64,000 bases of DNA, from the NCBI GenBank assembly GCA_013076295.1, contig RQOL01000714.1, positions 1 to 64,000 of the forward strand, given 5' to 3'. Of the stretch, positions 34,316-47,800 are shown piece after piece (positions within the stretch are counted from its first letter, which is position 1; each line of letters opens with the position of its first letter). A program made the position numbers and the translations under genes. The notes beneath the pieces were generated by a model. The model searched no databases, had not been told where the DNA came from, and saw nothing but the letters and a program-made list of their open reading frames with translations. This stretch comes from Sanderia malayensis. Its lineage: Eukaryota; Cnidaria; Scyphozoa; Semaeostomeae; Pelagiidae.

Positions 34316-37300
34316 AGCAGAAATTAAACAATAAAATGCAAAAAATGAATTCTTTGATCATCCCACAGTAACAACAACAACACGGTATGGCAGTTTAATG
34401 ACTGTATTGCTCATGTATTTTTTGTTCCGTTTTAATGGGCATTTCATTATTCAAAATCATTCATTTCAATGTGTTTTTGTTTTCTTGCAGTAGCATGAGG
34501 AAGGGAGGAAACGTTGCCTCCAAAAATCAATTCGTTGATCATCCCACTGCAACAACAACAACACGGTATGGCAATTTAGTGACTGTATTGCTCATGTAAT
34601 TTTTCATTCCGTTTCAATGCGGATGTGATTATTCAAAATCATTCATTTCAACGTGTCTTTGTTTTCTTACAGTAGCATGAAGAAGGGAGGAAATGCCCTT
34701 TCTAAAAATAAATTCGTTGATCATCTCACAAGCTACAACAACAACAAGGTATGGCAGTTTAATGACTGTATTGCTCATGTATTTTTTCGTTCCGTTTTAA
34801 TAGGCATTTGATTATTCAAAATCATTCACTTTAACGTGTCCTTGTTTTCTTGTAGTAGCATGAAGAAGGGTGGAATCGTCGTTTCCAAAAATGAATTCGT
34901 TGATCATCCAACAGCGACAACAGCACGGTATGGCAGTTTAATGACTGTATTGCTCATGTAATTTTTCATTCCGTTTCAATATGGATTTGATTATTCAAAA
35001 TCATTCATTTCAACGTGTCTTTGTTTTCTTACAGTAGCATGAAGAAGGGAGGAAATGCCCTTTCTAAAAATAAATTCGTTGATCATCTCACAAGCTACAA
35101 CAACAACAAGGTATGGCAGTTTAATGACTGTATTGCTCATGTAATTTTTCATTCCGCGTCAATGGGCATTTGATTATTCAAAATCATTCACTTTAACGTG
35201 TCTTTGTTTTCTTACAGTAGCATGAAGAAGGGAGGAAATGCCCTTTCTAAAAATAAATTCGTTGATCATCTCACAAGCTACAACAACAACAAGGTATGGC
35301 AGTTTAATGACTGTATTGCTCATGTATTTTTTCATTCCGCGTCAATGGGCATTTGATTATTCAAAATCATTCATTTCAACGTGTCTTTGTTTTCTTATAG
35401 TAGCATGAAGAAGGGAGGAAATGCCCTTTCTAAAAATAAATTCGTTGATCATCTCACAAGCTACAACAACAACAAGGTATGGCAGTTTAATGACTGTATT
35501 GCTCATGTAATTTTTCATTCCGCGTCAATGGGCATTTGATTATTCAAAATCATTCATTTCAACGTGTCTTTGTTTTCTTACAGTAGCATGAGGAAGGGAG
35601 GAAACGTTGCCTCCAAAAATCAATTCGTTGATCATCCCACTGCAACAACAACAACACGGTATGGCAATTTAGTGACTGTATCGCTCATGTAATTTTTCAT
35701 TCCGTTTCAATGCGGATTTGATTATTCAAAATCATTCATTTCAACATGTCTTTGTTTTCTTACAGTAGCATGAAGAAGGGAGGAAATGCCCTTTCTAAAA
35801 ATAAATTCGTTGATCATCTCACAAGCTACAACAACAACAAGGTATGGCAGTTTAATGACTGTATTGCTCATGTATTTTTTCATTCCGCGTCAATGGGCAT
35901 TTGATTATTCAAAATAATTTCTTTCAACGTGTTTTTGTTTTCTTGCAGTAGCATGAGGAAGGGAGGAAACGTCCCCTCCAAAAATGAATTCGTTGATCGT
36001 CTCACTGCAACAACAACAACACGGTATGGCAGTTTAATGACTGTATTGCTCATGTATTTTTTCGTTCCGTTTTAATAGGCATTTGATTATTCAAAATAAT
36101 TTCTTTCAACGTGTTTTTGTTTTCTTGCAGTAGCATGAGGAAGGGAGGAAACGTTGCCTCCAAAAATCAATTCGCTGATCATCCCACTGCAACAACAACA
36201 ACACGGTATGGCAATTTAGTGACTGTATTGCTCATGTAATTTTTCATTCCGTTTCAATGCGGATTTGATTATTCAAAATCATTCATTTCAACATGTCTTT
36301 GTTTTCTTGCAGTAGCATGAAGAAGGGAGGAAATGCCCTATCTAAAAATAAATTCGTTGATCATCTCAAAGCAACAACAACAACACGGTATGGCAGTTTA
36401 ATGACTGTATTGCTCATGTATTTTTTCGTTCCGTTTTAATAGGCATTTGATTATTCAAAATAATTTCTTTCAACGTGTTTTTGTTTTCTTGCAGTAGCAT
36501 GAGGAAGGGAGGAAACGTCCCCTCCAAAAATGAATTCGTTGATCATCCCACTGCAACAACAACAATACGGTATGGCAGTTTAATGACTGTATTGCTCATG
36601 TATTTTTTCGTTCCGTTTTAATAGGCATTTGATTATTCAAAATAATTTCTTTCAACGTGTTTTTGTTTTCTTGCAGTAGCATGAGGAAGGGAGGAAATGC
36701 CCTTTCTAAAAATAAATTCGTTGATCATCTCACAAGCTACAACAACAACAAGGTATGGCAGTTTAATGACTGTATTGCTCATGTATTTTTTCATTCCGCG
36801 TCAATGGGCACTTGATTATTCAAAATCATTCATTTCAACGTGTTTTTGTTTTCTTACAGTAGCATGAAGAAGGGAGGAAATGCCCTTTCTAAAAATAAAT
36901 TCGTTGATCATCTCACAAGCTACAACAACAACAAGGTATGGCAGTTTAATGACTGTATTGCTCATGTAATTTTTCATTCCGCGTCAATGGGCATTTGATT
37001 ATTGAAAATCATTCATTTCAACGTGTCTTTGTTTTCTTACAGTAGCATGAGGAAGGGAGGAAACGTTGCCTCCAAAAATCAATTCGTTGATTATCCCACT
37101 GCAACAACAACAACACGGTATGGCAATTTAGTGACTGTATCGCTCATGTAATTTTTCATTCCGTTTCAATGCGGATTTGATTATTCAAAATCATTCATTT
37201 CAACATGTCTTTGTTTTCTTACAGTAGCATGAAGAAGGGAGGAAATGCCCTTTCTAAAAATAAATTCGTTGATCATCTCACAAGCTACAACAACAACAAG

Positions 37301-40300
37301 GTATGGCAGTTTAATGACTGTATTGCTCATGTATTTTTTCATTCCGCGTCAATGGGCATTTGATTATTCAAAATAATTTCTTTCAACGTGTTTTTGTTTT
37401 CTTGCAGTAGCATGAGGAAGGGAGGAAACGTCCCCTCCAAAAATGAATTCGTTGATCGTCTCACTGCAACAACAACAACACGGTATGGCAGTTTAATGAC
37501 TGTATTGCTCATGTATTTTTTCGTTCCGCTTTAATAGGCATTTGATTATTCAAAATAATTTCTTTCAACGTGTTTTTGTTTTCTTGCAGTAGCATGAGGA
37601 AGGGAGGAAACGTTGCCTCCAAAAATCAATTCGTTGATCATCCCACTGCAACAACAACAACACGGTATGGCAATTTAGTGACTGTATTGCTCATGTAATT
37701 TTTCATTCCGTTTCAATGCGGATTTGATTATTCAAAATCATTCATTTCAACATGTCTTTGTTTTCTTGCAGTAGCATGAAGAAGGGAGGAAATGCCCTAT
37801 CTAAAAATAAATTCGTTGATCATCTCAAAGCAACAACAACAACACGGTATGGCAGTTTAATGACTGTATTGCTCATGTATTTTTTCGTTCCGTTTTAATA
37901 GGCATTTGATTATTCAAAATAATTTCTTTCAACGTGTTTTTGTTTTCTTGCAGTAGCATGAGGAAGGGAGGAAACGTCCCCTCCAAAAATGAATTCGTTG
38001 ATCATCCCACTGCAACAACAACAATACGGTATGGCAGTTTAATGACTGTATTGCTCATGTATTTTTTCGTTCCGTTTTAATAGGCATTTGATTATTCAAA
38101 ATAATTTCTTTCAACGTGTTTTTGTTTTCTTGCAGTAGCATGAGGAAGGGAGGAAATGCCCTTTCTAAAAATGAATTCGTTGATCATCCCACTGCAACAA
38201 CAACAACACGGTATGGCAGTTTAATGACTGTATTGCTCATGTATTTTTTCGTTCCGTTTTAATAGGCATTTGATCATTCAAAATCATTCACTTTAACGTG
38301 TCTTTGTTTTCTTGTAGTAGCATGAAGAAGGGAGGAAACGCCGTTTCTAAAAATGAATTCGTTGATCATCCCACTGCAACAAGAACAAGACGGTATGGCA
38401 GTTTAATGACTGTATTCCTCATGTAATTTTTCATTCCGTTTCAATATGCATTTGATTACCTAAAATCATTCACTTTAACGTGTCTTTGTATTAATGTAGT
38501 AGCATGAAGAAGGGTGGAAACGTCGTTTCCAAAAATGAATTCGTTGATCATGCCACAGCAACAACAACAACACGGTACGGCAGTTCAATGACTGTATTGC
38601 TCATGTATTTTTTCATTCCGTTTCAATGTGCATTTGATTACCTAAAATCATTCACTTTAACGTGTGTCTGTGTTTATGTTGTAGCATGAAGAAGGGAGGA
38701 ATCGCCGTTTCTAAGAATGAATTCGTTGATAATCCTACAGCAACAACAACAACACGCTATGGCAGTTTAATGACTGTAATGCTCATATATTTTTTCGTTT
38801 ATTTTAATGCGCACTTGATTTTATAAAATCATTCATTTCAACGTGTTTTTGTTTTCTTGCAGTAGCATGAGGAAGGGAGGAAACGTCCCCTCCAAAAATG
38901 AATTCGTTGATCATCCCACTGCAACAACAACAACACGGTATGGCAGTTTAATTACTGTATTGCTCATGTATTTTTTCGTTCCTTTTTAATAGGCATTTGA
39001 TTTTATAAAATCGTTCACTTTAACGTGTCTTTTTTTTCCTGCAGTAGCATGCAAAAGGGAGGAAACGTCGTTTCCAAAAATGAATTCGTTGATCATCCCA
39101 CAGCAACAACAACAACACGGTATGGCAGTTTAATGACTGTATTGCTCATGTATTTTTTCGTTCCGTTTTAATAGGCATTTTATTATTCAAAATAATTTCT
39201 TTCAACGTGTTTTTGTTTTCTTGCAGTAGCATGAGGAAGGGAGGAAACGTCCCTCCAAAAATGAATTCGTTGATCATCCCACTGCAACAACAACAATACG
39301 GTATGGCAGTTTAATGACTGTATTGCTCATGTATTTTTTCGTTCCGTTTTAATAGGCATTTGATTATTCAAAATAATTTCTTTCAACGTGTTTTTGTTTT
39401 CTTGCAGTAGCATGAGGAAGGGAGGAAATGCCCTTTCTAAAAATGAATTCGTTGATCATCCCACTGCAACAACAACAACACGGTATGGCAGTTTAATGAC
39501 TGTATTGCTCATGTATTTTTTCGTTCCGTTTTAATAGGCATTTGATCATTCAAAATCATTCACTTTAACGTGTCTTTGTTTTCTTGTAGTAGCATGAAGA
39601 AGGGAGGAAACGCCGTTTCTAAAAATGAATTCGTTGATCATCCCACTGCAACAAGAACAAGACGGTATGGCAGTTTAATGACTGTATTCCTCATGTAATT
39701 TTTCATTCCGTTTCAATATGCATTTGATTACCTAAAATCATTCACTTTAACGTGTCTTTGTATTAATGTAGTAGCATGAAGAAGGGTGGAAACGTCGTTT
39801 CCAAAAATGAATTCGTTGATCATGCCACAGCAACAACAACAACACGGTACGGCAGTTCAATGACTGTATTGCTCATGTATTTTTTCATTCCGTTTCAATG
39901 TGCATTTGATTACCTAAAATCATTCACTTTAACGTGTGTCTGTGTTTATGTTGTAGCATGAAGAAGGGAGGAATCGCCGTTTCTAAGAATGAATTCGTTG
40001 ATAATCCTACAGCAACAACAACAACACGCTATGGCAGTTTAATGACTGTAATGCTCATATATTTTTTCGTTTATTTTTAATGCGCACTTGATTTTATAAA
40101 ATCATTCATTTCAACGTGTTTTTGTTTTCTTGCAGTAGCATGAGGAAGGGAGGAAACGTCCCCTCCAAAAATGAATTCGTTGATCATCCCACTGCAACAA
40201 CAACAACACGGTATGGCAGTTTAATTACTGTATTGCTCATGTATTTTTTCGTTCCTTTTTAATAGGCATTTGATTTTATAAAATCGTTCACTTTAACGTG

Positions 40301-42245
40301 TCTTTTTTTTCCTGCAGTAGCATGCAAAAGGGAGGAAACGTCGTTTCCAAAAATGAATTCGTTGATCATCCCACAGCAACAACAACAACACGGTATGGCA
40401 GTTTAATGACTGTATTGCTCATGTATTTTTTCGTTCCGTTTTAATAGGCATTTTATTATTCAAAATAATTTCTTTCAACGTGTTTTTGTTTTCTTGCAGT
40501 AGCATGAGGAAGGGAGGAAACGTCCCCTCCAAAAATGAATTCGTTGATCATCTCACTGCAACAACAACAACACGGTATGGCAGTTTAATGACTGTATTGC
40601 TCATGTATTTTTTCGTTCCGTTTTAATAGGCATTTGATTATTCAAAATAATTTCTTTCAACGTGTTTTTGTTTTCTTGCAGTAGCATGAGGAAGGGAGGA
40701 AACGTCGCCTCCAAAAATCAATTCGTTGATCATCCCACTGCAACAACAACAACACGGTATGGCAATTTAGTGACTGTATTGCTCATGTAATTTTTCATTC
40801 CGTTTCAATGCGGATTTGATTATTCAAAATCATTCATTTCAACATGTCTTTGTTTTCTTGCAGTAGCATGAAGAAGGGAGGAAATGCCCTATCTAAAAAT
40901 AAATTCGTTGATCATCTCAAAGCAACAACAACAACACGGTATGGCAGTTTAATGACTGTATTGCTCATGTATTTTTTCGTTCCGTTTTAATAGGCATTTG
41001 ATTATTCAAAATAATTTCTTTCAACGTGTTTTTGTTTTCCTGCAGTAGCATCAGGAAGGGAGGAAACGTCCCCTCCAAAAATGAATTCGTTGATCATCCC
41101 ACTGCAACAACAACAATACGGTATGGCAGTTTAATGACTGTATTGCTCATGTATTTTTTCGTTCCGTTTTAATTGGCATTTGATTATTCAAAATCATTCA
41201 CTTTAACGTGTCTTTGTTTTCTTGTAGTAGCATGAAGAAGGGAGGAAACGCCGTTTCTAAAAATGAATTCGTTGATCATCCCACTGCAACAACAACAACA
41301 CGGTATGGCAGTTTAATGACTGTATTGCTCATGTATTTTTTCGTTCCGTTTTAATAGGCATTTGATCATTCAAAATCATTCACTTTAACGTGTCTTTGTT
41401 TTCTTGCAGTAGCATGGAGAAGGGAGCAAACGCCGTTTCTAAAAATAAATTCGTTGATCATCCCACTGCAACAAGAACAACACGGTATGGCAGTTTAATG
41501 ACTGTATTCCTCATGAAATTTTTCATTCCGCTTCAATATGCATTTGATTACCTAAAATCATTCACTTTAACGTGTCTTTGTATTAATGTAGTAGCATGAA
41601 GAAGGGTGGAAACGTCGTTTCCAAAAATGAATTCGTTGATCATGCCACAGCAACAACAACAACACGGTACGGCAGTTCAATGACTGTATTGCACATGTAT
41701 TTTTTCATTCCGTTTCAATGTGCATTTGATTACCTAAAATCATTCACTTTAACGTGTCTCTGTGTTTATGTTGTAGCATGAAGAAGGGAGGAATCGCCGT
41801 TTCTAAGAATGAATTCGTTGATAATCCCACAGCAACAACAACAACACGCTATGGCAGTTTAATGACTGTAATGCTCATATATTTTTTCGTTTATTTTTAA
41901 TGCGCACTTGATTTTATAAAATCATTCATTTCAACGTGTTTTTGTTTTCTTGCAGTAGCATGAGGAAGGGAGGAAACGTCCCCTCCAAAAATGAATTCGT
42001 TGATCATCCCACTGCAACAACAACAACAAGGTATGGCAGTTTAATTACTGTATTGCTCATGTATTTTTTCGTTCCGTTTTAATAGGCATTTGATTTTATA
42101 AAATCGTTCACTTTAACGTGTCTTTTTTTTCCTGCAGTAGCATGCAGAAGGGAGGAAACGTCGTTTCCAAAAATGAATTCGTTGATCATCCCACAGCAAC
42201 AACAACAATACGGTATGGCAGTTTAATGACTGTATTGCTCATTTA
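34316..42245 (+). repeat. 182-bp exon-like satellite array, about 44 units
   Basis: Units start (at the ATG of the core) every 181-183 bp from 34495 to 42142, after one degenerate unit at 34316. A typical unit is a pyrimidine tract TTTGTTTTCTTGCAG, the tandem acceptor CAGTAG, then 75 nt reading MKKGGNVVSKNEFVDHP and a Thr run, then GTATGG and about 105 nt of non-coding sequence. In phase 2 the 75-nt part is open and symmetric, so exons of this kind could be joined in any number. About nine units have 76 nt and one 74, which breaks the frame. Higher-order structure: six unit types at 35587-36680 recur at 37047-38139, and a seven-unit block of about 1272 bp at 38140-39411 recurs at 39412-40685 and partly at 41232-42245. 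It can be read as a satellite born from an exon, or as a repetitive gene. Confidence 0.9.
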
Positions 42246-42860
42246 TTTTATGACTGTATGTGCAAATTTGTTAACACTGCATATAAAATTAAGCCCTGCT
42301 TCCTTATATACCCTTCTGTCCTAAATTATCCCAAATGTTTTGTTCATTTTCCAAAGAGTTTTTGTAATATACAGATTTATGTCTAAAATCTCTTTCAAGT
42401 ATTATTTGAAATTGTTGGTACTTATATTGATTATGCTAAGTTGCTGTGGGCATTCTGTATTAGACAAAGTCTTGAAGGTGTGAAGCAGCTAGAAAGACTC
42501 AGCTTTTAAAGACATGCAAAGACAATGTGAACATCTTCTGCAGTCTATTACTAAAAGCAATCCCATTTGGCATTGTGAACCACCATAATTGTCTAACAAT
42601 TTATGAAAGATAACTTATTGATGATCCTAAAGTTTCAATGCCTTGTGTTTACTCTGCTGCACGTCTACATTGGCTATTGGCTTTACCTTACCAACTAAAA
42701 GGTAAATTAATTATAGCACGTTATCTGAACTACTTTTACTCTATGTTTAATCAACATTGGCTATTGCCACTGCTAAAGCAATTGCCCCAGTTCTTTACTT
42801 TTGATGTACAATCTTTACTTATACCGTTTGGACCGCCTAACTGCGATTGTCGGAGCTATA
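42246..42860. other. Intergenic after the array
   Basis: The array breaks off inside a unit at about 42245. No gene, RNA or repeat recognised in what follows. Confidence 0.4.
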
Positions 42861-43006
42861 CAGTAAAACCCGCATATAAGAAACAGTTGATTTAGAACCT
42901 TCATGGTGATTTTGCTGTTCAAAACAATAGAAGAAACAATAGCCTATTGTCTTGGAACAATAGCTGGATGGATAAGTTACAGGTTATTAGATGCGGGTGT
43001 TTACTG
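42861..43006. mobile_element. 146-bp pogo-like MITE
   Basis: Ends CAGTAAAACCCGCATATAAG and TTAGATGCGGGTGTTTACTG, flanked by TA. A truncated relative ends at 17520. Confidence 0.75.
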
Positions 43007-43848
43007 TATTTCTTTCTCAACAACTCTATAATAATAAATGATAACGACCATTAGACTTGTTGAGTAAATGCGAACAGTTGAAAGTGATTTCTTTCTCACT
43101 GAGCATTCAATGTTACGTCATGTCAATAAAGTGACGCGAGAAATCAGACTTCACATAGGTTCAAACCATTGTATCACGTGATATACATTTCTGGCTATCT
43201 ATTGGTTGGTTGCTGTGAGGTAAACATGCCCTTTTCCACGTGGATTCTCCTTAGCTACGGAACAAGTTGTGTTTTATGCTGAACAACACAAACTGCTTTA
43301 TGTAGTATTTTTAGTGTCATTGTTTAACAATTAATACGCGTGTGTTTAGAAAGAATCAGATATATGTAGAGTAATTATTTAGCAACCTGAGATTAAGAGC
43401 ATTTTGTTATGTTCTCAGATTTTTTAGTAATCCGGTTGCTTTTTACTTTTAGAGTTTTCCTCTGAGCTCCATGCATTGGTAGTTGATTTTTGGCAAGAAG
43501 TCATTATAATCAGATAAAAAACCAGAAGAAGACCAAAGTTTATCACCACACTTGGTGATACAACAAAAATGTTATGGCAAACCTGTTAATTCATATTTCA
43601 TTAGTTATCATTGGCCTGGTTTTCACGAACAATACCAACCATCATTGCTTGCTGTTGTACCCTAGGAAATAATATACAGAAATATTTGTCACGTAAAGAG
43701 GCAGTGTGCTACCTAATTTGAAGAATTGGGTGGCCACAAGAGGTTCTCCTTGCATGACAGGGAAGGGAGAAGACTGCCAGCAAAAGAAATAGTGTAAGTA
43801 TACCTTCTGTATTTGGAGCCCAGTTGTTATATTTATTTATTCCAAATA
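43007..43848. other. Intergenic, nothing recognised
   Basis: Contains one TTACGTCATG word (about 43112) but no adjacent exon I can define. Confidence 0.35.
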
Positions 43849-44071
43849 CAGTTGACATCCGCTTACTCGAACTCTGAAGGGAAATCGAAATTTGTTCGGG
43901 TAAGCGAATGTTCGACTTAGCGGATGAACGGATTTTTTTAGCTAAATTAGTTATACTCGAGTCAGGGAAGTAAAATAAACTCACGATAGCAACTCTATTT
44001 AAATTCTAAGCAAAATACTTATAAAAACGCAAAATAGCAAAATACGTATTCGAGTTAGCGGATGTCAACTG
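43849..44071. mobile_element. 223-bp pogo/Tigger-like MITE
   Basis: Ends CAGTTGACATCCGCTTACTC and the complement TTAGCGGATGTCAACTG, TA on each side, with internal inverted TTCGGGTAAGCG / ACTTAGCGGATG words. No transposase. Confidence 0.85.
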
Positions 44072-44630
44072 TATTTTACAATATCTTTTAAACCAAAATA
44101 CAACCTATAACATAATTGCGTATTCACAGGGCACAAAATAAGCACGCAGGACTGGTATTGGTAGCTTAGGAGAAAGATGCCAGTTTGTATATTGGAGATT
44201 GCAAGACAAAGCTATGGAACCGAAATGTAATGACAAGTAAAAGAACAAGAAAAGTAAATACAAAGTAGAAGATTCCAATGTAGTATTCTTTGTTTTTTCT
44301 TTCAAATTTCACATAGAATTTCTCAAGCCGGTGGATGCTGTTGTTATTGGAAATAAGGGATAATAGCATTGGTCTCATTTTCGAAATAGCCTCAACGTCC
44401 AGTCGAGATTAACGTTGGGCATGGTAGTACAAGTACACAAACACAAATTTTACGAAATTAAGAAACAGGAATATAACCAAAGTGGACATAAAATTCCGTC
44501 ACTAAAATTAAAAACGCGATTAAAAATAAATCAAGCAATACGCGTTTGTATAAATTGAGGTCTGGACCCAACATAAGCTTTGCAAAGCCTGATTGCCGAA
44601 GTTCCCTGGCAACTCATACCTTGAAATAAT
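44072..44630. other. Intergenic upstream of gene III
   Basis: No gene. The word AGATTAACGTTGGGC at about 44407 also occurs at the hairpin arms (about 24555 and 25796), hinting at a fragment of the same transposon. Confidence 0.3.
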
Positions 44631-44632
44631 TG

Positions 44633-44640
44633 TGACGTTT
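44633..44640 (+). promoter_or_regulatory. CRE-like half site of gene III
   Basis: TGACGTTT within ATTGTGACGTTTTATG, 175 bp upstream of the ATG at 44808. The ATTGTGACGT context equals that of gene V and the array gene, so I accept it despite the incomplete second half. Confidence 0.35.
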
Positions 44641-44807
44641 TATGAATTCCAAAACGGTATATTGTTGATAGAACTGAAATCCAATTTCTCCTTGTTTGCT
44701 ATTTGCCTTCGAGGACCCACTCACGAATCGTACAAGCAAATTGTTCATATTTACGACTAAATATTACGACTAGATAGTTTAATTATTGGCTAAATTGAGT
44801 GAAAACG

Positions 44808-47800
44808 ATGGAACTGATCGTTCGAAAACGATACTCGAATTTTGTTGCCTCTCAAAGCGGCGAACCGAGTGCAGTAAATCAGGTAGATAAACATGGATTC
44901 ATCATCTTGCTAAGACGAATGAAATACAAAACTAAACGGGATAGTCTTTTGGCAATCTACAATTGAGTTAGATTTAAGTTAGTAGCTGGCATCAAGGCAT
45001 TATGAATAATATTGAGGAGATTTTCTGGTCTTTCAAAAACTTGATTTACAACTTGAAGCTTTACATCTGTCGAAGTTTTGCTTCCATTTTAGAATGACTG
45101 ATAAAACCTTGTTTTGAAATTCCGACAAGAAATAAATAAACATTGAAACAAATGTTATATAAAAGAAAGTAAATCAATCAATAAAATAGAGATGGATCAA
45201 TCCAAAACCAAGCAAGTAAATAAGCAAATGAAAACATAAAATAACAACAGTAAAAATAACAATGATTACTTTTTTTGTTGATTAGCTACGCCATCACAAT
45301 CTTACAGATTTAGCTGGTTGTTGCAATAAAACGGTGGATAAAATTGGTATAAATTCAAGATAATATTTATAGGACACCCAATATACGCACAATGAACTCG
45401 ATTCAATTATAAGTACAAGTATCAGTAAGAATGCACATCGCTGCTTATGACAGGCCTTCTGAACAAGAGCATTCGAAAACTCTTTGATATAACTAATCGC
45501 GGAATCATGGAGAAGTTGCTTCGATTGTCTTACAGAAACTTTGCATTTCATCAGGTAAGACTCCCTTCACTGATAGGCAACCACATGCTTAGAAAATGTT
45601 TCATCTTATTTGTACAACGCAGTAGCTACTGTCATCTTACCGTAAAAGATTCGTGTCTATTTAAACAGATGCGAAACAAGACAACAAAGATATTGGACGA
45701 CATAGCTCAGTTGCATGCTGCAGTAAGTGTTCCCTCAAGTAATTCAGTAAAAAGCTACCTAAAATTTGTTGTAAATATGTTCCACTACTCGGACATTAAA
45801 TATTGCCTGTGAAATATTGTTATTTTCAGAGTGACAATGAAGAGGTTTCGAACTGCCTCTTGGCCATTTGTAATTGCACCAAAGAGGTCATGTATATTTG
45901 GGACAACTTCCTGTACGACATATCTCAAATGGTTGGTATCATTAGCCCTGCTAAACTTCAGAAAGCATCGTATTCTATAATTGCCAAGCATGTTGAACTA
46001 AATATCAAAACGAGACTCCTGAAACAAGACGTTGTCTATTGAATTCAGGCTGTAGAAAATTAAAACACTGCTAGTATGAGAAGGGGAGATAGATGATAGA
46101 GTTTGTGAGGGCTTACATAAACATGGAACTCCTAGAGTCCTGCAAAGCAATTTAATATCTGAGAAATACCGACAGCAATTCATAATATCAAGTCTTCATT
46201 GCATAAAACATAATTGCAGGAACAAGACGATGCCATCCTTTGGAAGGAATACATTCAACTGACATATAAGAAATGCAACCGGCAGATAGTAAAATGGAAG
46301 AACGAAATGAACAGGTTGCGAAGAATTATCATCAAGGTTATACAGAAATGCAGGGTCAAGTCTATTGAAAGAAGAAAGCAATGCCGCTTGGAAAATACTA
46401 ATCTGTTCCAAATGGTTGAGCTTAAGTTCACGGGGAAGTATATAAGTAAGAAGAGATGCATTTCTCAACGATCACATGGGACCAATAAAGATCAGGGTCA
46501 GTGTAAGTCAAACGTTCAAAAAATAACAACAGAAGAGGCTGAGGAGACGAAGAGCAATAAAATAATGATGGAAGATTACGAGAAAGAGAAGGGCAGACGA
46601 AAGTTTTACTGCGCAACTAGCTGCAGGGAAGAAAATCCGTCTGCAAGTGAAGAACAAGCAACGGTAGCAGCAAGAAAGCCAGCATCCACCAAGAAGATTG
46701 TGCTCACCTTTGTGAGAAAAGTCAATGAAGTTTGGGAAATCAGAAGAAATGAAGAAAGTGCTACCAGGTTGGAAAATTCTAGAAAAGACGCTTCAAGAAA
46801 GCGTAAAAGATGCAAAATTGAGCCTGAGAGAAATACGTGTAACTTTGAGGATGTTGAGTGCAAAGACCGCTGTCGTGACTTTGCATTCCGTAACAGAAGC
46901 CCAATCTCTCTGTCACTGAAAAGGATGAAGTTTGACAATACCAGGGGCGGATCCAGCATAAAATCTGACCGACGCTCTATTGCAGGCTTTTGGGCGTGGT
47001 CCATAAACTTTTCGTCGGCCACGCCCTTCTAGATATTAAATGTAACTAATAGCAATTTTGGCACCTCCAGTGCTGATCAAATTTTGCTTTAACTGGGCAG
47101 TGAAAACAATGATAGAATACAAGCAATTAATACAACGAAGTTCAATGTGAACGAGGCACAGTTTTTGTTACCTAACACCAGCTTCAAAATATATCAGAAT
47201 CTTTCATACTACAACCTACATAATTATTAAACTATTAAATTGAACAAAACTTAACAGAACAAATATCTCATCAGCATCAGACGATGTTTCTGTATGGGAG
47301 TGAAACTGTTATTGAACACCTAGACAATTTCCATCTCCAGCTGTGCTGTGGGGACAGTTAGATACAACGCAGTGATAATGTGAATTGTTGTAGCATGAAA
47401 ATTTGTTTTTGTTTAAGATCTCAATGCTGTACTTGATTCAAAACTACGTTAAATTGAAACTTTGTGTTCTTATTCCATGAATGACGCAGTTCATCCTGAA
47501 ATTTTTGGCTATATATGTATAGTTTTATTATATTGTAAATTGCAATATGTTTGCTAATGGGCCTATTAACGGGGAATACATTACACTGATACGACAAAGA
47601 TGCTACAAACTTGATACTTTGAGAACTTGTTAGTAAACAATTGGAAGCATCTTTCTCGGAAGTTTTAAAGCTTTTCTTCGTATAGCTCATTCTCGACGGA
47701 GAAAGAGAAATTTAACTCCTTGTTATCAAACGCCAAAATCAACGCCATTTTGAAGGATACATTTTGCAACAAAAAACCCAACTCAACACAACACAACAGT

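Noticed and set aside
38504..41781. Separate 61-69-residue proteins starting MKKGGN... or MSLFSCSS...
   Set aside because: These run through the GT donor and intron-like part of the satellite unit, several use GTG rather than ATG as start, and they recur only because the unit is repeated.
34316..42245. CRISPR-like regular array
   Set aside because: The repeated part is the whole 182-bp unit, with no unique spacers between short repeats, and the DNA is clearly animal.
46214..47032. Gene III last exon ending naturally at 47032
   Set aside because: The last 30 codons come from the inserted transposon, whose left end starts at 46942.
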